DNA from: Brachybacterium halotolerans
GTDB lineage: Bacteria; Actinomycetota; Actinomycetes; Actinomycetales; Dermabacteraceae
Direction of reading: 5' to 3'
NCBI RefSeq assembly: GCF_016623465.1
Contig: NZ_JAEDAJ010000001.1
Coordinates: forward strand, 377,953 to 441,952
DNA: 64,000 nucleotides
This document shows positions 56,761-64,000 of this stretch, piece by piece (positions within the stretch are counted from its first letter, which is position 1; every line of letters begins with the position of its first letter). Below the pieces are notes generated by a model. The model was not told the origin of the DNA and searched no databases. It saw only the letters and a list, made by a program, of their open reading frames with translations. The translations under genes were made by a program, and so were the position numbers.

Positions 56761-59447
56761 AGCGCGGGCGCCTTCCGCCCCTGGAGCGTCGCCTCGGACC
56801 ACGCCGAGAGCGCTGCCCTGTCGATCTTCGAGTTGTGGCGGATGTCGGTGGGCAGCGACGCGGTCGTGAACACGGCCGCGACCTCGATCCCCGTCGCCTG
56901 CGCCACGGCCTGGCGGACCGCCTCCTGCAGGGCGGTCTCCGCAGGGTGCGGCGTGCGGGCCTTCCCGGGGCGGTAGCCGTCCTGGGTCTCGAGGATCACG
57001 ACGACCTGCTGGGTGCCGCGGGGTCCGACGGCCGCGGCTCCTGCGCGGCGCACGGTGGGCACCGACTCTGCGGCGGACTCGACGCGCACGGGGGTGACCA
57101 GGCCCTGGGCCGTGGCGAGCACATGGGCGGTGCGGCCCTCGACCCAGAGGCGGCCGGCGGGGTCGAGGTGGCCGACGTCGCCGGTCGCGTGCCAGCCCTC
57201 GAAGCGGCTGGCGCGGGCGGTGGTCCCCCAGAGCATGAGGTAGCGGTCGCGCACGTGCGGTGCGCGCACGAGGATCTCGCCGGTGCGGTCGGGATCGGTC
57301 GTGATCTCGCCGGTGGTCGCGCCCTCGCCGTCCATGACGGCGATCGCGATCTCGGTGCGGGGCACGGCGGTGCCGACGCACACGCCGGGGCCGTCACCGG
57401 CCGCCTCGATGCCCTCGAGGTCGATCGCGGCCACCGCGAGGCACTCCGTCATCCCGTAGGGGGTGAGCGCCCGGGCGCCGGGCATCACGCCGCGCAGCTC
57501 GCGCAGCAGCGGGGCGGGGATCGGCGCGCCCGCGGAGAAGAAGCTCGGCACGCGGGCGAGAGCCGCCCGCCCGGTCTCGTCGAGCTGGTCGGCGGTGTCG
57601 ATGATGTTGCGCAGCGCGGCGGGTGCGGTGAACACGGCGGGCACGCCGAGCGCCTCGACGGCCGCCGCGAGGGCGGGCGCGGTGAGGTCGCCCGGGCGGG
57701 TGATGTCCATGTCCGGGACGACCGAGGGCGCGCCGAGCGCGGGGCCCAGCAGCGCGAAGGGTGCGAAGCCAGCGACCAGGCCGCGATCGGCCTCGAGGTC
57801 GAGGGTGTCGCCGACGGCCGCGAACATGGCGCCCATCTGGCGGTGGGTGAGCACCGCGCCCTTGGCGGGGCCCGTCGAGCCGGAGGTGAACAGCACGGCG
57901 GCGTCGGCGTCCTGGTCCGGCCAGGGGGCGTCGATGCCCGCCCCGAGGGCCCGCATCTGGCGGCCCTCCTCGGCGAGCTCGGCGACGGAGGTCTCGACGT
58001 CGAGGGCGGCGCGGTCGACGGTGGGCAGCTGCGGGACGCTGATGCGGCGGCCGGGCCAGCCGAGCGCGCGGGCGCCGACGAGGGCCTTCTCGATGCCGAT
58101 GATCCAGTCCGGGTGGGAGCCGATCACGGCGCGGGTGAGCCCGTCGGTGCCCAGACCGGCGTCGGCGATCACGGCGACGGCGCCCAGGCGCAGGCAGGCG
58201 TACAGCACGGCGGTGAGGTCCGCACCCGGCGTGACCAGCACGCTCACGCGGTCACCGGGCATGATCCCGTGGGCGCGCATGCCGGCCGCCAGGTCCTCGG
58301 TGCGCTCGGAGAGCAGGGACCAGCTGATGCGGCGGCTCTCGCCGGGGCGCGCGCCGAGCTCGACCACGGCGGGCTGATCGGCTGTCGCGGGGTCCTGGGC
58401 GCGGCGCGTGATCGCCTCGCCGAGGTGGATCTCGGGGGCCTGCTCGGCGAAGGAGGAGACGGGGCGCAGCGCCTCGCCCGCACCGGCCGCATCGCGCGGG
58501 TGCTCGGCGTCGCCGAAGGTGTCGTGCAGCCAGGTGGCGACGAGGCCGGCGACGTCGGCGTCTTCCCACACCAGGTGGGAGGCGCCCTCGAAGCGGTGGA
58601 CGTCGGCATGGGGGACGCGCTCGATGAGATCGCGCAGGTAGCGGTCCGAGAAGGTCACGTCGCGCGGGCCCCAGGCCATCAGCGTGGGCACGTCCATGCC
58701 GGTGATGCCGCCGGCCAGGCGCTCGAGCGTCGCACGGCTGGGGTGGTTCGCGCTCGCGGGGATGTCCGCGACGAACTGCTCGATGCCCAGGCGCCGGGAG
58801 CGGCCGCGGTAGGGCGCGAGGTAGGCCTCCTGCACCTCCTGGGGCAGGGCGGGCCTGGAGAGCGCGATCGTGGTGCGGAGGAACGCGTCGGTGACCGAGG
58901 TGCTGAGCGGCAGCATCGCGGGGGCGGTCGCGAGCTGGAGGGCCTTCGGCAGGGACTCCCCGAGCTCCTGGTGGATCCCCGTGTTGGTGAGGATCATGCC
59001 GATGACGTCGTGGCGGTTGTCGAGCGCCCAGCCCACCGAGACGATGCCGCCCCAGTCGTGGCCGACGGTGACCACGGGGCCGCGCACGCCGAGCGCATCG
59101 GTGAGCAGGGAGAGGTCGGTGATGCGGTCCTGCAGGCCCCGCGCCTGCCCGGTGCGCTCGGAGTACCCCATCTCGAGCTGGTCGACCGCGATCACGCGCC
59201 AGGGGATGTCCTCGCGGATCAGCGAGCGGTACAGGAACGAGTACGTGGGATTCCCGTGGACGGCGAGCAGGGTGCCGCGCGGGGTGACGCCGCGCTCGGC
59301 CAGCAGCGGGGCGGAGTCCAGGAGGTGCCAGGAGCGCAGCTCGCCGCTGTGGTCGCGGGCCTCGACGAGCCGATGGGCGCGGGGGTCCACGCCGGGCAGC
59401 TCCGGGGCGGCCACGGCCCGGGAGCCGCGGGGACGCTCGATGCTCAC
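56757..59447 (-). CDS. oleBC: Fused OleB/OleC: alpha/beta hydrolase plus olefin beta-lactone synthetase
   Basis: This 896-residue protein joins two enzymes of olefin synthesis. The OleB-like half (about 1-320) is an alpha/beta hydrolase of haloalkane-dehalogenase type with GHDWGG (nucleophile Asp) and HLVWEDADVAG, which decarboxylates the beta-lactone. The OleC-like half (about 350-896) is an AMP-forming ligase with LFTSGSTGPAKGAV, YGMTE and GDVGHLDP that makes the lactone. Fusion of B and C is known from actinobacteria. The GTG overlaps the oleA stop. Confidence 0.92.
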   Translation of the reverse strand: MSIERPRGSRAVAAPELPGVDPRAHRLVEARDHSGELRSWHLLDSAPLLAERGVTPRGTLLAVHGNPTYSFLYRSLIREDIPWRVIAVDQLEMGYSERTGQARGLQDRITDLSLLTDALGVRGPVVTVGHDWGGIVSVGWALDNRHDVIGMILTNTGIHQELGESLPKALQLATAPAMLPLSTSVTDAFLRTTIALSRPALPQEVQEAYLAPYRGRSRRLGIEQFVADIPASANHPSRATLERLAGGITGMDVPTLMAWGPRDVTFSDRYLRDLIERVPHADVHRFEGASHLVWEDADVAGLVATWLHDTFGDAEHPRDAAGAGEALRPVSSFAEQAPEIHLGEAITRRAQDPATADQPAVVELGARPGESRRISWSLLSERTEDLAAGMRAHGIMPGDRVSVLVTPGADLTAVLYACLRLGAVAVIADAGLGTDGLTRAVIGSHPDWIIGIEKALVGARALGWPGRRISVPQLPTVDRAALDVETSVAELAEEGRQMRALGAGIDAPWPDQDADAAVLFTSGSTGPAKGAVLTHRQMGAMFAAVGDTLDLEADRGLVAGFAPFALLGPALGAPSVVPDMDITRPGDLTAPALAAAVEALGVPAVFTAPAALRNIIDTADQLDETGRAALARVPSFFSAGAPIPAPLLRELRGVMPGARALTPYGMTECLAVAAIDLEGIEAAGDGPGVCVGTAVPRTEIAIAVMDGEGATTGEITTDPDRTGEILVRAPHVRDRYLMLWGTTARASRFEGWHATGDVGHLDPAGRLWVEGRTAHVLATAQGLVTPVRVESAAESVPTVRRAGAAAVGPRGTQQVVVILETQDGYRPGKARTPHPAETALQEAVRQAVAQATGIEVAAVFTTASLPTDIRHNSKIDRAALSAWSEATLQGRKAPAL

Positions 59448-60472
59448 CAGGTGACCTCCATCATCGCGGTGTTCAGTCCGGAGCCGACACCCAGCAGCAG
59501 CACCCGCTCGCCGCGGGAGATGTTGTCCTGATGCATCGCGAGCGTCATCGGGACGGCCTCGGCGGCGACGTTCCCCCACTCCGGGAAGGTGATCGGGATC
59601 CGGTCCATGCCCACCCCGGTGATCTTCGAGAAGTTGCGCGTGTAGACCATGGAGACCTGGTGCGGGATCACGTGCTCGATGCTCGAGAAGTCGTGGCCCG
59701 CGGCGTTCGCGGCCTTCCAGGTCTCCAGGATCAGCTCGATCCCGTTCTCCAGCAGGCCCTCGCTGTCGGTGCGCATGTCGTCCATGTCGCCGATGCACAG
59801 GTCGTGGTGCTCGGTGCCCGCGCGGGCCTGCGTGAGGTTGATGCGGTGGCCCTCGGGGTGCTCGTCGGCCTTCCCGAGCACGGCCGCTGCGGCGCCGGAG
59901 CCCAGCGTGAGAGAGGCGAACTGGTTGTTGAAGTCGTTGCGCGTGGCGCCCTTGGAGTTCAGCCGGCCGATGGTGCCGCGCTGGACCTCCTCGACGTCCT
60001 CCGCACCCACGATCAGCGCGTACTGCACCTGGCCGGACTCGATCATCCCGGAGGCCACGGTCATGGCGTTCACGAAGCCCAGGCACGCGTTGGTGATGTC
60101 GAAGTTCAGGCAGCTGCGGGGCATCCCGAGGGCGTCGTGCACCGAGGCCGAGACGGCGGGCTCGAGGTGCTGGCGGGAGACGGAGGCGTTGATCATCACG
60201 CCCACCTGGTCGCGGGTGATGCCCGCTCGGGACATGGCGCGCTCGGCGGCGAGCACGATGCCCTGCTTCCAGCCGGACTCGGTGTCGCGCCACCAGCGGC
60301 GCTCCTGGACGCCGGCGACGCGCTGCAGGATGCCGCGCGGCAGGCGCAGGCGGCGCCGCGCGGGCGCGAGCATCTCGTCGATCTCGTCGGAGGACACGGG
60401 CACCTGGGCTTCGGTCGCCTCGACGGCCAGCAGCGCCGTGTTCCTATGGACGAATCCCGAGTTCTCGCTCAC
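59444..60472 (-). CDS. oleA: OleA-like thiolase (acyl-CoA condensing enzyme)
   Basis: A 342-residue thiolase that joins two fatty acyl-CoAs head to head. Catalytic Cys in NACLGF (about 133), catalytic Glu-like residue in RQHLEPAVSAS, His in VIPHQVSM, and Asn near the C-terminus (GVGSGLNTAM). The GTG start is behind AAGGTGA. First gene of the operon oleA-oleBC-oleD, which would make long-chain monounsaturated cis-olefins. Confidence 0.92.
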   Translation of the reverse strand: MSENSGFVHRNTALLAVEATEAQVPVSSDEIDEMLAPARRRLRLPRGILQRVAGVQERRWWRDTESGWKQGIVLAAERAMSRAGITRDQVGVMINASVSRQHLEPAVSASVHDALGMPRSCLNFDITNACLGFVNAMTVASGMIESGQVQYALIVGAEDVEEVQRGTIGRLNSKGATRNDFNNQFASLTLGSGAAAAVLGKADEHPEGHRINLTQARAGTEHHDLCIGDMDDMRTDSEGLLENGIELILETWKAANAAGHDFSSIEHVIPHQVSMVYTRNFSKITGVGMDRIPITFPEWGNVAAEAVPMTLAMHQDNISRGERVLLLGVGSGLNTAMMEVTW

Positions 60473-60649
60473 ACCGGTCACCTTCGCAGTCGTCGTCTCG
60501 TCGCAGTCTCTGCGCCGCCCTCTGCGCCGCCTCCGCGCCCAGGGGGCGTGCGGGGCGCGTCCGCGGCATTCTTCCACCCTGATCCTGGGGCCGCTCGGGA
60601 GCCGTGTCCGACGCCACCCGGTGCTCGGCCCTGGGCGCGGCGCCGGGGT

Positions 60650-61711
60650 TCAGGGGAGTCGCGCGCCGGGCCCGTCGGCCGACGGCTCCGAGCCCGCCCC
60701 GTCGGCCTCCGCGCCCGCGTCGGCGTCCAGGTGCCCGCGGCCGCTGCGCAGCAGCCTCTCGTCGAGGTGGTGGCCCAGGTGGTAGCGGGCGAACAGCAGG
60801 CTCTGGCGCAGCAGGTCCTCGCGGTGGGTGGGGCGTCCGTGGCCGCCGCGGGTGGAGATCTCGAGCAGCACCGATCCCTCCCAGCCACGGTTCGCGAGGC
60901 GCCGCAGCACCTCGGCGCAGGGCTGGTTGCCCTCGCCGGGAGGCAGGTGCTCGTCCTTGGTGGTGCGTCCGGTGCCGTCGGCCAGATGCAGATGGGCGAG
61001 GCGGTCGCCGAGCCTGTCGACCATCGCCAGGGCGTCGTCCCCGGCGGTCGCCGCATGGGAGAGGTCCACGGTCACGTGGTCGTACTCCTCGTCGGTCGGG
61101 TCGTGGTCGGGCAGGTAGACCATGGCCTCGCGCACGCCGAGTCGCCAGGGGTACATGTTCTCCACCGCGATCGCGATCCCGTACTCGGCCTCGAGGTTCT
61201 TCACGCCCTCGACGAACTCGCGGGCGTAGGAGCCCTGCCAGCGGAACGGCGGGTGGGCGACGACCGTCGGGCAGTCCACGTCCACCGCCATCTGCACGGT
61301 GCGCTCGAGCTTGACCCACGGGTCCCTCCCCCAGACGAACTGGAGGAAGAACAGCGTGGGCGCGTGCAGGGAGAGGATCGGCTGGTCGTACTCGCGGGCG
61401 AAGTCGCGCAGCAGCGCCGCGTCCCGGCTGGCCCTGTCCACCGAGACCATGACCTCGACGCCGTCGTAGCCGATGTGGGAGGCGAGGCGGAAGCAGTCCT
61501 CCACGCCGAGGGGGAAGACGGAGGACGTCGAGAGGCCGACGGGGATCCTGCGCTGCGGCTCCTGCTCGCTGAGCGGGGCGCCCGCGCTGAGCCGCCGGGT
61601 GAGATCGTCCCTCGCCCCGTCCCGCGCCTGGTTGGAGCGCGTGATCGGCTTGCGCGGGGCGCGCTGGTGCAGGGTCGAGTGCCGTGTCGAATGCCGGGAG
61701 CGCTGGGGCAC
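60650..61711 (-). CDS. Sugar phosphate isomerase/epimerase (AP endonuclease 2-like TIM barrel)
   Basis: A 353-residue protein. The GTG behind AAGGAGA was chosen. A basic 60-residue N-terminus is followed by the xylose isomerase-like TIM barrel: VGLSTSSVFPLGVEDCFRLA, YDGVEVMVS, VENMYPWRL and VTVDLSHAATAG with possible metal ligands (Glu, Asp, His), ending with HLADGTGRTTKDEHLPPGEG. The tail is Ala/Asp/Glu-rich. Substrate unknown. It lies 178 bases upstream of oleA on the same strand. Confidence 0.85.
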   Translation of the reverse strand: MPQRSRHSTRHSTLHQRAPRKPITRSNQARDGARDDLTRRLSAGAPLSEQEPQRRIPVGLSTSSVFPLGVEDCFRLASHIGYDGVEVMVSVDRASRDAALLRDFAREYDQPILSLHAPTLFFLQFVWGRDPWVKLERTVQMAVDVDCPTVVAHPPFRWQGSYAREFVEGVKNLEAEYGIAIAVENMYPWRLGVREAMVYLPDHDPTDEEYDHVTVDLSHAATAGDDALAMVDRLGDRLAHLHLADGTGRTTKDEHLPPGEGNQPCAEVLRRLANRGWEGSVLLEISTRGGHGRPTHREDLLRQSLLFARYHLGHHLDERLLRSGRGHLDADAGAEADGAGSEPSADGPGARLP

Positions 61712-61897
61712 GATGTCTCCTTCTGTGCTGCGGCGTCGTGGGTCCGTCCGACGAGCGGGGTCCGACGGGGTCGGCGCGGCGGGTCGATCGGCCGATGGGC
61801 CACCGCGTCCGGGTCCGTGCGGGCCCTCGCTCCTCGATGCCGGGAACCGCCTCACTGTAAGCCCCCTGCGCCGTGCGTCGGCTGTGTCCGTCGCCTC

Positions 61898-61903
61898 TAG
61901 ACT
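61898..61903 (+). promoter_or_regulatory. Leaderless -10 of the Eis-like gene
   Basis: TAGACT lies 7 bases before the ATG at 61911, the same spacing as in several other genes here. Confidence 0.5.
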
Positions 61904-61910
61904 CCTGTGC

Positions 61911-63158
61911 ATGTCCGTGCGAGAGCTGACCAGCGATGACCGGCCCGCCTACCGGCGGCTGACCGCCCAGGCCTTCGGCGGCGGGGCCGTCGAGGAGGTC
62001 CCCGGCCCCTTCCCGGAGGGCGAGATCCCCCTGGGCGTCGACTCGACCGCTCGGCCCGGAGGTCAGGAGGGCGTGCTCGCCGCCGGCGCCAGGATCCGTC
62101 GCGACACGATCGCGCTGGGCGGCGGGACCACGGCGTGCGGTGGGATCGGCGGGCTCGCCGTGCACCCGGCGCACCGCGGCGGCGGTCTGTTCGGCGAGCT
62201 GCTCGCGGGGGTCCTCGCCCGCTGCGGCGCCGAGGGCATGGCCTTCTCGATGCTCTACCCCTCGAACCCCGCGATCTACCGCCGCCACGGCTACCAGGTG
62301 GTCGCGCGCACCGAGCGCATCGTCGTCCCGCTCGGTGAGCTGCAGCGGCTGCGGAGCGTGCCGGGTCGGCGCCTGGTGCCCGTCACCGAGGCGACCATGC
62401 CGCGGCTGCGCCGTCTCTACACAAAGCTCACCGCCGAGGACAACGCGATGCTGCGCCGCGAGCCTCCGCTGTTCCCCGCCGGTCTCCCGTCCCCGCCCTG
62501 GGGCGCCGTGCTGCTGGAGGACGAGGCCGGAGCAGATCGCGGCTATCTCTCCTTCTCCCGGATCGCCCCGGGATCCGACGGCGCCGGGCTCGAGGTCCAC
62601 GAGATCATGGGCCGGGACCGCGACGACCTGCTGGCGCTCCTGCAGCACCTGGGCTCCTGGTCGACCGTGACCACGGCGGCGCGCGTGCGCCTGCGCACCG
62701 AGGACCCGATCCTGGACGTGCTTCCCGGCGGAGGCCTGCGCACCACCGGCGACATCGTGCCGCTGGTGATGATGCGCCTCGTCGACACCGCCCGCGCCCT
62801 CGCGGACCGCCCCGCTCCGGCGGGGCTCACCGGGAGCGTGCGCCTGGAGGTCCGGGACCGGACGCCGTCCGCGACGGCCTGTCGGGCCGACGGGTGCTGG
62901 GACGTGCGCGCGGAGGGCGGCGTCGTGCACGTCGAGCAGACCTCCCGCGACGAGCCCATCCCTCCGGCCGGCGTCCACGAGACCCCGCAGGCCTGGGCCC
63001 GCCTCGACGTCCACGCCGCCGCGCTCCTGCTCGCGGGCGGCCGCAGCCTCGGCGACGCGCGGCGGGCGGGCCTGGAGGCGGAGGCCGACGCCGCAGGAGA
63101 GGCGTTCATCGATACCCTTCTTCGCGGTCCGCGCCCGAGCGTCCTCGACGCGTTCTGA
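61911..63158 (+). CDS. GNAT acetyltransferase, Eis-like
   Basis: A 415-residue protein with three parts typical of the Eis family: N-terminal GNAT (GGIGGLAVHPAHRGGGLFGELL, acetyl-CoA binding), middle GNAT-like, and C-terminal SCP2-like. The ATG has TAGACT 7 bases upstream, so it is likely leaderless. Eis enzymes acetylate amines such as aminoglycosides; here the substrate is unknown. Divergent from the isomerase. Confidence 0.87.
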   Translation: MSVRELTSDDRPAYRRLTAQAFGGGAVEEVPGPFPEGEIPLGVDSTARPGGQEGVLAAGARIRRDTIALGGGTTACGGIGGLAVHPAHRGGGLFGELLAGVLARCGAEGMAFSMLYPSNPAIYRRHGYQVVARTERIVVPLGELQRLRSVPGRRLVPVTEATMPRLRRLYTKLTAEDNAMLRREPPLFPAGLPSPPWGAVLLEDEAGADRGYLSFSRIAPGSDGAGLEVHEIMGRDRDDLLALLQHLGSWSTVTTAARVRLRTEDPILDVLPGGGLRTTGDIVPLVMMRLVDTARALADRPAPAGLTGSVRLEVRDRTPSATACRADGCWDVRAEGGVVHVEQTSRDEPIPPAGVHETPQAWARLDVHAAALLLAGGRSLGDARRAGLEAEADAAGEAFIDTLLRGPRPSVLDAF

Positions 63159-63237
63159 CGCATCCGCCCCGTCGTCCCGACCGTCCCTGCCTTCCCGTCG
63201 TCCCGCCTCTTCCCGACCGTCCCGGAGCCGCCCGCCC

Positions 63238-63849
63238 ATGTCCAAGCTGCACTTCAAGTACGGAGCGATGAACTCCGGGAAGTCCGACACCCTCATCAAG
63301 ACCGCCTTCAACTACGCCGAGCGCGGTCTCGCGACGCTCACCGTGAAGCCCGCGATCGACACGAAGGGCGAGGACTGGGTGATCGCCCGCGGCGGAGCCC
63401 GGCGACGGGTCGACGTGCTGTGCTCCCCCGCGGACGATCTGCGCGCGCGGATCGCCGAGACCGCGGACACCGAGGGGCTGCGCCCCCTGCACTGCGTGCT
63501 CGTGGACGAGTGCCAGTTCCTCACCCCGGCGCAGATCGACCAGTTGTTCCTAGTCGCGAAGGCCGACGGCGTCTCCGTCATCTGCTACGGGCTGCGCACG
63601 GACTTCACGACTCGTGAGTTCCCCGGCAGCCGGCGCCTCTTCGAGCTCGCGGACAACTTCGAGAAGCTGCCCACGATGTGCCGCTGCGGCTCGCAGGCGG
63701 AGTTCAACTGCCGCACCGTCGACGGCCGTCCCGTCTTCGCGGGCGACCAGGTCGAGATCGAGGACCGCGCCGAGGTGCGCTACGAGTCCCTGTGCGGCGC
63801 CTGCTTCATGGAGGAGCAGGCCCGCGCGGGCGTCCGGGTCATCGGCTGA
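63238..63849 (+). CDS. tdk: Thymidine kinase
   Basis: This 203-residue type II thymidine kinase phosphorylates thymidine in salvage. P-loop region YGAMNSGKSDTLI, lid/zinc Cys pairs (CRCG, CGAC), VLVDECQFLTPAQIDQL and YGLRTDFTTREFPGSRRLFELAD. The ATG is preceded by GGAG with long spacing. About 80 bases follow the acetyltransferase. Confidence 0.95.
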   Translation: MSKLHFKYGAMNSGKSDTLIKTAFNYAERGLATLTVKPAIDTKGEDWVIARGGARRRVDVLCSPADDLRARIAETADTEGLRPLHCVLVDECQFLTPAQIDQLFLVAKADGVSVICYGLRTDFTTREFPGSRRLFELADNFEKLPTMCRCGSQAEFNCRTVDGRPVFAGDQVEIEDRAEVRYESLCGACFMEEQARAGVRVIG

Positions 63850-64000
63850 CCGCGACCTCGGTGACGCCGGCGAGGCACGCCGGCGCACCGACGGGCCCTA
63901 AGCGCCCGGCCACGGCCACGGCCACGGAGCAATGCAACGAGCGTGGGGGGGCGCGGGCGCCCCCGCGCGGGCGGGCGCCGGCCGGGCGGCCGGGCGGCCG
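63850..64000. other. Downstream region with G/C-only low-complexity end
   Basis: The last ~60 bases are runs of G and C with no recognisable gene. A GGGGGCG/CGCCCCC hairpin (from about 63945) could be a terminator for tdk, or the run may be an assembly edge. Confidence 0.4.

Noticed and set aside
56835..59531. 898-codon plus-strand frame
   Set aside because: It is the mirror of oleBC, rich in Gly/Ala/Arg/His without any domain pattern.

Overview
The window is high-GC DNA with short intergenic gaps, many GTG starts, many 4-base ATGA/GTGA gene overlaps and repeated leaderless promoters. Together with the gene content this points to an actinobacterium. The gene order comEA-comEC-holA-rpsT-lepA-hemW-hrcA-dnaJ-rsmE-hinT-phoH-ybeY-corC-era-leuA-recO-uppS-zur-glyS-dusB-dgt-dnaG is a conserved actinobacterial backbone. 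The oleA-oleBC-oleD cluster with a fused BC protein suits Micrococcales, for example Brachybacterium-like bacteria; the genus is an inference.

Region 1 (1-2710) holds an M20 amidohydrolase and a CNT nucleoside transporter, convergent on a perfect hairpin. Region 2 (2711-10444) is a tRNA gene with anticodon CAT that carries a 7.7-kb integrated element. A 38-bp perfect direct repeat of the tRNA 3' half bounds the element. It encodes a tyrosine integrase, an AlpA-like excisionase, four small winged-helix-like proteins in a coupled operon, an HNH endonuclease behind two unknown proteins, a one-pass membrane protein and small Cys-motif proteins. No capsid, terminase, replication or transfer gene was recognised. 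It resembles a satellite or a minimal or decayed prophage, and it is the most likely place for something undescribed.

Region 3 (10665-29371) has an M48 protease with a collagen-like N-terminus, then dnaG, dgt, dusB, a luciferase-like oxidoreductase, a K+ channel and glyS. A complete zinc uptake operon (znuACB-zur) follows, with a Zur-type box over a leaderless promoter. After it come a DedA protein, uppS, recO, a Tam-like methyltransferase, a LysR regulator beside an EamA exporter, and a DUF1801 protein.

Region 4 (29372-45266) holds leuA with a leader-peptide attenuator, the coupled hinT-phoH-ybeY-corC-era operon, an FMN reductase, a three-gene ABC-2 exporter, rsmE, dnaJ and hrcA with a CIRCE operator, DUF3097 and DUF4870.

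Region 5 (45267-64000) holds a second DUF1801 protein, hemW-lepA, an orphan MazF-like protein, rpsT, holA-comEC-comEA, VKOR, the olefin cluster, a TIM-barrel isomerase, an Eis-like acetyltransferase and thymidine kinase. The last ~60 bases are low-complexity G/C.

Unusual non-coding structure includes a 38-bp perfect palindrome followed by 19-bp tandem repeats between leuA and the DUF1801 gene, 15-bp tandem repeats next to recO, and a short GTCGGCCC-type motif recurring in gaps and at gene ends.
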